Assembly: GCF_932274485.2 (NCBI RefSeq)
Contig: NC_065883.2
Coordinates: forward strand, 79,890,559 to 79,954,558
Reading direction: 5' to 3'
Length of the DNA stretch: 64,000 nucleotides
Origin: Patella vulgata
Taxonomy: Eukaryota; Mollusca; Gastropoda; Patellidae
Shown here one piece after another: positions 56,718 to 64,000 of this stretch; position 1 is the first letter of the stretch, and every line of letters starts with the position of its first letter. The notes beneath the pieces are model-generated. The model saw only the letters and a list, made by a program, of their open reading frames with translations. It was not told the DNA's origin and searched no databases. The position numbers and the translations under genes were made by a program.

Positions 56718-56936
56718 GATTAGAAAAAGAGCTGACAGTTCTCGCTATAACAGAAAACAAAATAGATAATGAACAAAGATACTAAAATTTCACTCAAATA
56801 CCGAGACATTAGCTATTCAATTTTAGACTAGCCTCGATCATCATTATTAACGTTGGTGTTATTATAAACAAAGTCTCGATTATCTATTTTTATGTTAAAT
56901 TATCCATCATAAAATGTCTTCAAATCCATTATAATA

Positions 56937-57153
56937 ATATTAATGACTTTATTTTCTGAGGGAACATATTTAGTACACAAGATCTAATTTTCAACATGTC
57001 CCTCCTACTCTATAAAACTAGCAACTACACAGTAATAATATTTACCAAGTGCATATATATCATATTATATAAGCTTATAATAAAGAAATATCAAACAAAC
57101 AATAAAGAAAACAAAAATGGCAACTAAACATACATTTAGAGGACAACAGTAAT
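56937..57153 (-). mobile_element. ATT-tailed retroelement 3' end, inverted copy
   Basis: Reverse complement of 281-500 with few differences. (AAT) tail at about 56930-56943, and 5'-truncated at GTTAATTACTGTTG. Demonstrates mobility of the family. Confidence 0.75.
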
Positions 57154-57723
57154 TAACATATCGCAGGCTAGCGATGACACCCAGAGTTGATTATGGTTAA
57201 TTACAGATTATGGCTAATTAAAGGTTAAGAGCTTTATAAAGAGTTTAATTCAAAAATAGATGATAAAAAAGAAAATATTGAAAATTTCAGTCAAATTACT
57301 TTTTCTGAACGGAGTTGTTACTGTTGGAAGTTTGGACTAGAAATGGGCATCAACTGTGTCCGCACCATCTACGAGTATATCCGATCCTTTGATTGACAGA
57401 CGATAACTCCACCAATGACTATGGTATCCTCGCTTGCCAGGTACTTCATCGCCAGTCTCTGGTAGTGACGTCAGTAACTAACGGTAAACGTTAGCTTGGT
57501 CTTGGTCCGCCGTTTATTAATTTAATTTTAAATAGACGACTGTTTAAATCCGAGCTGTATCCAAGCTATCCGAGAGTCTACAGGGTTGCTATTGAACCTG
57601 TCATGTAAAAAATAAAGGTCTAATTAATAATTTCTTTAACATCTGAAACCTAACTAAATACTTCGATAGGCAGATTTAGATCTTGCATAATGTATGTTAT
57701 ATAATTTAGATAACATTTCAAGC

Positions 57724-57727
57724 CGAG

Positions 57728-57766
<39 letters not shown>

Positions 57767-57799
57767 GGAGAGAGCGAGAGAGAGAGAGAGGGGGAGAGA

Positions 57800-57841
<42 letters not shown>

Positions 57842-57990
57842 AACGTTCACTCGACACACACTAGGTCATTTCGGGACTAACACATGGTTCAATTTTATTT
57901 CAATAATTCACTTTTGCGTTGGGGTTTTAGCAGTGGGGGGAAACCGGACGGCCCGGAGAAAAACCACGAGGCTGGGCAGGCGACCCTACA
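57724..57990 (-). mobile_element. SINE-A body with expanded (AG)n tail
   Basis: 57724-57838 is an interrupted (AG)n of over 100 bp. It is continuous with a minus-strand SINE-A 3' end (TTTAACGTTCACTCGACAC) that runs to GGCAGGCGACCCTAC at about 57988, where the head is missing. SINE-A normally ends in (CT)n, so the microsatellite is the expanded tail. Confidence 0.8.
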
Positions 57991-59656
57991 ATTAGTGTAA
58001 AATGTGACCTTTGCGTGGACTAATGAATGCTTATTAAAATATATACAGTTTATCTACGTTTTGTGGCGGCGATGTGAAGAGCGCCCTCACTTTTTATCAC
58101 TTTCAAGGGTCTGGAATACAATCGCAGCTTGTCTGGGAATAATTCTAATAAAAACTAATTTGACCTCTTTTTGCATTAGTTTTAAATAAAGTTGTTTGAA
58201 ATGAATCTACATGCGTGACAAATAATCTATATGGAGGTGAAAATTAGAGGCACTCTTAGCAGACGATCATATAGTGGGTTATTGTGTAGAAAGGTCATCA
58301 GTACCGGTGTACTAGTTACCCCTAAAATGCAACTAGTACTCGAAAAATAAGGACGCGACCGGTCAAAACTCGATAACGTCCTAGGAGAACAGTCCTAGCT
58401 CGAAATGGCCTGACTATCCCAAACCTAACGAATAATGGAATAATGGAGGTTTTATTTTTATTTATAATACCCCCTCCATGAAAACATGGTCATATATTAC
58501 TTTTTAGGACCAGCACTAAGCGAACCATCACAGTTGGTATTTTTTTAAAAATTGTTTTTAAGTTTTAAATTCAATAGAAACTTACGTCGACAATCAGGAA
58601 TACACACAAAGACAATTTTTTTTATTTTTTTTATTTTTTTATAAACAATATTTTATTTCAAATTTATGAAAAGGGATCAGGGAACAGGCATAGCCTATAT
58701 CACCCGGGCATAATTTTGCCCGATTGGACAGAAATGTTATTGCCGTCACGGAAGGACTGTTTTCACTAAATATTTTATTTGTTGTAAACTATTTCCTGAA
58801 TTAAAGTTTTATTCATTTTCTTATTTGTGATTTAGTTAAGGAGCTGGGGCCTATTTCACGAAATTTTAACTAAGATAAAATCCAAATTTTAGTAATTTGA
58901 TTGGATAATATTATATTGATTTTAGTGCTTAGCCAATCAGAATTGGATTTTATGTTTAGTTAAGATTTCGAGAAACAGGGGCCTGGCCGTTCTGGCTATA
59001 ATACATGTAGTTTATAAATAGATAATGTAAAATGAATACTGTATATTGAAATATTCAGTCAAATTAATTTTTGCTGAGTAAAGTTGTGATTGTTTAATTT
59101 GTTTTATACGGTATAGGTTAATTAGTCTCGATTGTCAAGTATCAAGTATCAGAGAAACGATAATTGTTTTTTATTCAGTTTTTAAAAAACAATGTTTAGT
59201 AACGAGATACCAAAACAAACCAATGGCTTATATAAATATAAATTGGCCACAATGTCTCATTTTTTAAAGAAATATATCTTTTTTGCTGACTTGGACACAA
59301 GTCAAATAAATCCATGAGCGCAATTACGTCCCCCCACCCCATCCCAATCTTTCCCTGGTTGCCATTCAAAAAGCTACAAGTTTTATAGTTTCCAATATTT
59401 TTTTTCACGATATTGATAATAGCACTTATAAACCCTTTTAGACGTGAAAAAAGGACAACGATTCTACTGTGCGGAGAATTCCTAGCCAGACAAATTATCG
59501 GCGACACGATTTCGGGCTGTAGTGGACATAATTCAAATATTTTAATATAAAAAGACATAACTGAACCAATGTTCATTATTCCTAGTTCAGAGTTCAGTTT
59601 CATTGACGTGTCAATAAACTACAGGCAGGTAAATCTTAGCCTGGCTATCATGACGT

Positions 59657-59932
59657 GGGGGGTTGGATGGCTGAATGGTTAGCGTGCGCGCGCTGCATCA
59701 TAAAGTCTGTCATTGAGTCGACTGGCGTGGTTTCGAATCCCCGGTTGTACGTGGCAAGGAGTAGGGTCGCCTGTCCAACCTCGTGGGTTTTCTCCGGGTC
59801 CTCCGGTTTCCTCCCACTGCTAAAGACCCCTACGCGCAAGCGAATTATGTAAATAAAATTAAACCAAATGTTAGTCTCGAAATGACCTAGTTTGTGTCGA
59901 GTGGACGTTAAACCCCATTTCTCTCTCTCTCT
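59657..59932 (+). mobile_element. Full-length SINE-A, present only in duplicon B, 12-bp TSD
   Basis: Head GGGGGGTTGGATGGCTGAATGG with box A split across the start, box B GGTTTCGAATCCCC, 3' end GAGTGGACGTTAAACCCCAT and a (CT)n tail. Flanked by CTATCATGACGT at 59645-59656 and 59933-59944. Duplicon A has the empty site with one CTATCATGACGT at about 14682-14693. This is the reference copy for the family here. Confidence 0.95.
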
Positions 59933-60758
59933 CTATCATGACGTCACAATCAATAACGTCCCATAATTCAACAGTGACCTGACGACGGATTATGCCTAGT
60001 TACAACCAAGTCCACAGTTTAGGCGTTTAAATCTTAGTTATAAAATAATTTTATGAAATTAAAATGTGATGTAAATATAGTAAAATCCATCCAATTAATC
60101 AAGCATCATATTAAAATATAATATGAACTATGTCTACTACAGTCTGATATCTCATCGCAGATAATTTGTTTGGCTAGGAATTCTTCGCACAATTCCTATA
60201 GGCTACCATATTTCCATGTCAATACCTATACTAAGTCTTTCTGTTATTTATGTATTTATAATATTTATACCCAGTCATCATACTTGTGTTGAATGTTGTC
60301 TCACTATCAGACCAGTTTGAGGTAAATATGTATTCTGAGATGATTATCATATTGTTTGTCCTGTTAGTAAATGTGTAACCTAGATTAAAATTATCATTTA
60401 TCTTGTTTGTAAATATATATATATAATTTGTCATATTTTTATAAATTTATGTACGTTTATTTTGTATGCTGTCATCAATGGATGTTTCGATACAATAAAA
60501 TCTTATCTTATCTTATCTAGAGGATATATGTACGATTGTCGATTTTAGACTTAAAAGTCAAAGAATGTTCGCACGCTTTTAAGTGCTCTAAATATCTTGA
60601 AAAAATATTGGAAACTATAAAAGTTGTAGCGTTTTTAATGTCAACCAGGGAGAGTGGACTGGGGGTGGGGAATTTTACTGAAAGGGCGGGGCGGAATTGC
60701 TCGCGTTAGATCATGTAATTGCACTCATGGATTTATTTGACTATGTCCAAGTCAACAG

Positions 60759-60964
60759 AGGACGTGGGGCCTGACCGGGACACCGTGTATACATTGGCGT
60801 GCACGTAAAATTGGCAGTTGGAATTCGATATAAAAGTAGGCCATATTGCCGCTACATGGGCAAAATTTCCCTCATTGGACACTGTATGGCGTATACCCGT
60901 TTTCATTAGTCCAGTCAGAACAGAACCGTAGGACGTTAAACCCCATTTCATTTCATTTAATTTA
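60759..60964 (+). mobile_element. 5'-truncated SINE-B, duplicon B
   Basis: Same insertion as 15507-15714, flanked by CAAGTCAACAG at 60748-60758 and 60965-60975. Confidence 0.8.
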
Positions 60965-61519
60965 CAAGTCAACAGAAAAGAGAGAAGCGTTTTATTGAAA
61001 GAGCAGCTTGGCCTAATATTATAACAAATCAATAAGAAATATATATAAAATATTTGTTCTAAAAAAAACAAACAAACATTGAGGCCAATTTATATAAGTC
61101 ATTGGTTTGTTTCGGTATCTCGTTACTAAAACATTGTTTTTATAAATTAAAAAAAAATGAATTGATGGCATTTAACAATTTAGTGTTAAATTTCTTTATT
61201 ATCGTAGCAATGATACTTGACAATCGAGACTAATTAAGCTATACCGTGTAAAACAAATTAAACAATCACAACTTTACTCAGCAAAAAGTAATTTGACTGA
61301 ATATTTCAATATACAGTATTCATTTTACATTATCTATTTTTGAACTACATGTATTATAACGAGAACAGTCAGGTGTTTAACTATATCTTACATTATCTAT
61401 TTTTGAACTACATGTATTATAACGAGAACAGTCAGGTCTTTAACTAAATCTTATATAATACATCTCAGCCCCGTAGTCAGCCTGTTTGTAATAGACAGCA
61501 GTCAGGAATCATCATGGTG

Positions 61520-61832
61520 AACTGTATTAATAGCAAGAAACATCGTGTTAATTATAAAAGATAAATACATATAGTTAAAACAATAAATAAATGTTGTTTC
61601 AATCATTTATAGTTTGTGAAATAGTAACATTAGCTAGAAAACTCATCCAATAGTATAATGAACAAATACACAAAACCTAGCGAACTGGGATAAATTGCTG
61701 TTTGGCCATTTTTTATTTTTTAGATTTTTAAAGTTTTAATCGTTCCCTTTCGATGTCTATTCTAATTAAAATAAATATTACATTATCCATTGGCCTGTTG
61801 TGGATTTTAAAAATAGATTGGCAGGCAACGAA
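61520..61832. other. AT-rich intergenic, nothing recognised
   Basis: No gene or repeat signature. This is the first sequence after the duplicon edge. Confidence 0.3.
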
Positions 61833-61846
61833 ACATACGCCCACAG

Positions 61847-62090
61847 AGAGAGGTAGAAATGGGGTTTAACGTCCACTCGACTCAAACTGGGTCATCTCGG
61901 GACAATTGCGCGCATGTGTTTTTATCAGTGGGGGGGGGGCGGAGGACCCGGAGAAAACGCACGAGGTTGGACGGGTGAACCTACCCATTGTTACGTACAA
62001 CCGGGGAATCGAAACCACGCAAGTTGACTCAACGATAGACGTTATGATGCAACGTACATGCACTAACCATTCGAACAACCAATCTCCCCC
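61847..62090 (-). mobile_element. SINE-A, near full length, 14-bp TSD
   Basis: Minus strand. Tail (AG)n-like at 61847-61852, 3' end GGGGTTTAACGTCCACTCG, head at about 62085 with altered box A. Flanked by ACATACGCCCACAG at 61833-61846 and 62091-62104. About 30 bp of the body is missing after ACAATTGCGCGC. Confidence 0.85.
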
Positions 62091-62104
62091 ACATACGCCC
62101 ACAG

Positions 62105-62596
62105 TAGCATTTGCCTTCCAGTTCTGCCTTACACTAGCATTTAGTATACAACATTTCTATCGGAAATCATTGAAAATCAATAGGATTATTCTTCTAGTGA
62201 CCTTAATCGTTTAGCGTTCCAGAGCGTGGACAACAGACGGGTGGACTGACAGACGGGGGCGACGACAATATATGACATGTGGGCGTATACAAAATTGTCG
62301 AAAACCCGAAATCAGCAAATAGGCATAAAATAAATTTATCGGTACACCAATCTCAATTTCTTAAAATTGTATTTCAAAAACCTAACATTAGAATGATCTG
62401 ATTTTTATGCATCGTAAATAAACAGACATAAACTGGCTATATTCAGGTTATGCACCCCTCTCCAATCTGCTGAGTAAACAACAATATATGACGTGCAGAA
62501 TAATATATTGATACCTGTTATACCTGTTTCCCGTCTTTTTCTTGTCTACTGCATGCCCGAAAATATGCCCGAAGCTCTCATATGATATGATATGTA
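62105..62596. other. Intergenic; short match to sequence beside the 55-bp array
   Basis: 62250-62295 (GGGGCGACGACAATATATG and GTGGGCGTATACAAAA) resembles 13672-13720 in duplicon A. Nothing else recognised. Confidence 0.3.
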
Positions 62597-63081
62597 TGCG
62601 GTACCCCCTTCGTCCGGGCGAGAACCCCTGCCCCCCCCCCCCCTAGAGAAGGTGGAACCCCACGGTAAATAGCTAGCATGGAGGTCCCGTGTTCGATCCC
62701 TGTATTGGCCTAGGAAGTTCATCTGGGTTGTTTGGCGTGGTTCCCCCTTGTCAGTGGTGCAGGATGGAGGACAAGGGGCAACGTATAGTCATTCAGATAG
62801 GACGAAAACTAGGTTTAAAACACAACCTGTAGCCCAATAGCTGGTTATTCTAACCCTATTCTGTAACACGGTTGGAATGAAAGCCCGAAGTCACGTGTAA
62901 TACCCCAGCCCGCCCCGTCTCCACATGTGTTAGCCACTATTTTCACGAACCCACTTTTATGTCTATATTGGGCCACTGGGTGCAGACCGGTTAGCCCCCC
63001 AACACTTTGATCCGTTAATTCTACCTTTGACTTACCAACAGAGAAATACGTTATTGTAGATAAAAGTAAGGATATAATATG
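62597..63081 (+). repeat. Paralogous repeat, partner at 18145-18665
   Basis: See 18145-18665. It includes the same SINE-B-derived segment (about 62665-62812) and ends at GATATAATATGTTC just before the LINE. Confidence 0.7.
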
Positions 63082-63098
63082 TTCTTTGATGTTTATTA

Positions 63099-64000
63099 TT
63101 GTATTGTACTTTGTATTGTATGCTTTACCATACTCGTGTATATATCCTGCAGTTGTGTAAAGCGAACAAACTAAAATTGAACGACGATAAAACAGAGGCT
63201 CTTTTAGTAGGTTCATCACAACAACTCAAGTTACTACCTGATATTAAAATCACCATTGGTAATTCAGAAATAAATTTCTCCAAAAATGTTCGAAACCTTG
63301 GAGTGATATTTGATCCTTCTCTGACAATGGACACTCAGGTTGATATGGTATGCTGTACATGCTACTATCATCTACGCTGTATATACAACATCAGAAACTA
63401 TCTCACTGCTGACGCTTGTAAACTACTTGTGAGATCACTTATTTTATCAAGGATTGATTATTGTAATAGTTTACTCTATGGAATCCCACAAGCACTTCTA
63501 GCCAAGATCCAAAAGGTTCTTAATACTGCAGCCCGAATAGTAACAAGGACACATAAGTTTGATCACATCCAAAATGTGCTGGCTTCTTTACATTGGTTAC
63601 CTGCTGAGGCGCGAGTCGAATACAAAATACTAACATTAGTGTATAAATGTCGCAATAATGCAGCTCCTCAATACTTATCTGAACTCTTATATGACTACAA
63701 CCCTATTAGATCACTTCGCTCTCAAAATAAACAGTCACTAGTTGTTCCAAGATATAATTTAAAGTCATATGGGTTTAGGTCTTTCAGTTCAGCTGGTCCT
63801 AGATTATGGAACGAACTTCAACAACAGATCAAGAATCAACAAACCTTTAATCAATTTAAATCCGCACTAAAGACTTTCCTGTTTCAACAGTTTTACCAGT
63901 AGAGCCATTACAAAAAGCGTTTTGAACATGTGTCAAAATTGAGAAGACGCTATATAAAACTTCATTATTATCATTTATTATTATTAATAAAGCATTATTA
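63099..64000 (+). mobile_element. CR1/L2-like LINE, ORF2 C-terminal part and 3' UTR
   Basis: An open frame to a stop at 63900-63902, coding from about 63158: ANKLKLNDDKTEALLVGS, NLGVIFDPSLTMDTQV, SRIDYCNSLLYGIP, KIQKVLNTAARIVTR, SLHWLPAEARVEYKIL, then VPRYNLKSYGFRSFSS. This is the thumb and C-terminal region of CR1/L2-type ORF2. The palm catalytic block lies upstream in the family and is missing, so the copy is 5'-truncated. The 3' UTR has GACGCTATATAAAAC and an (ATT)n tract that runs to the window edge, like the shorter fragments at 4267 and 46555. The intact frame suggests a fairly young insertion. Confidence 0.85.

Larger units (their letters stand above)
55702..58668. other. 3-kb segment present only in duplicon B
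   Basis: Lies between the 55-bp array and GGGATCAGGGAACAGGC, where colinearity with A resumes (13722). Holds a Mutator-like MITE, a 60-bp tandem pair, family-C repeats, an inverted ATT-tailed element, a large (AG)n tract with a SINE-A, and unclassified sequence at 58000-58660. A has 55 unrelated bases at this point. Confidence 0.75.
40273..61516. repeat. Large direct duplication, duplicon B
   Basis: Second copy of 1-16229. It is about 5 kb longer, mainly through segments 42353-44437, 51808-52505, 55702-58668 and the SINE at 59657-59932. It lacks most of the interior of one SINE (junction near 51462), 33 bp upstream of the SVWC-like gene (junction near 49383), and 19 bp near 41176. Whether it extends left of 40273 cannot be judged, because the matching part of A lies outside the window. 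Confidence 0.95.

Noticed and set aside
57650-57859. Ser/Leu-repeat minus-strand frame
   Set aside because: It is a translation of the (AG)n microsatellite.

Overview
The window looks like nuclear DNA of a mollusc, probably a gastropod. It is AT-rich and dominated by transposable elements. Genes have spliced exons with GT-AG introns, and tRNA-derived SINEs, CR1/L2-type LINE ends and many small TIR elements are scattered throughout. The species cannot be named from sequence alone.

Layout. Positions 1-16229 (duplicon A) recur in the same orientation at 40273-61516 (duplicon B). Base differences are roughly 1% by eye, but the copies differ by many insertions and deletions from 16 bp to 3 kb. 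Each carries a three-exon gene for a small secreted cysteine-rich protein that resembles a single von Willebrand factor C (SVWC) domain. Its coding exons are identical in the two copies (8188-9293 and 49481-50580). Each duplicon also holds a decayed mariner split by a TTAA-flanked MITE, a SINE split by a hAT-like MITE, CR1/L2 LINE 3' ends and a long inverted-repeat structure. The pair may be a real segmental duplication or two haplotypes placed in tandem by the assembler.

The 24 kb between them (16.2-40.3 kb) is single copy. It contains a Mutator-like MITE, an intronless TRIM gene (RING, two B-boxes, coiled coil, MATH-like end) at 19346-20800, many minisatellites, two C-terminal exons of a TMEM179-like membrane protein (26831-27980, minus) and four exons of an ataxin-3-like Josephin deubiquitinase (28940-31220, minus). 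It also has a Helitron/pearl-like element, a third copy of the TTAA MITE and a long inverted-repeat element with a LINE relic inside. The right edge holds the C-terminal part of a CR1/L2-like LINE ORF2.

Two protein-coding themes can be read. The TRIM and SVWC-like genes belong to families often linked to innate immunity, and the TRIM and ataxin-3-like genes both belong to ubiquitin biology. Nothing in the sequence shows that they act together.

The most unusual structure is in the ataxin-3-like gene. Its introns 2 and 3 are built largely from tandem repeats that each carry a copy of the adjacent splice site: five decoy acceptors with exon-3 starts, one decoy donor, and about ten GTAAGT-type donor motifs.
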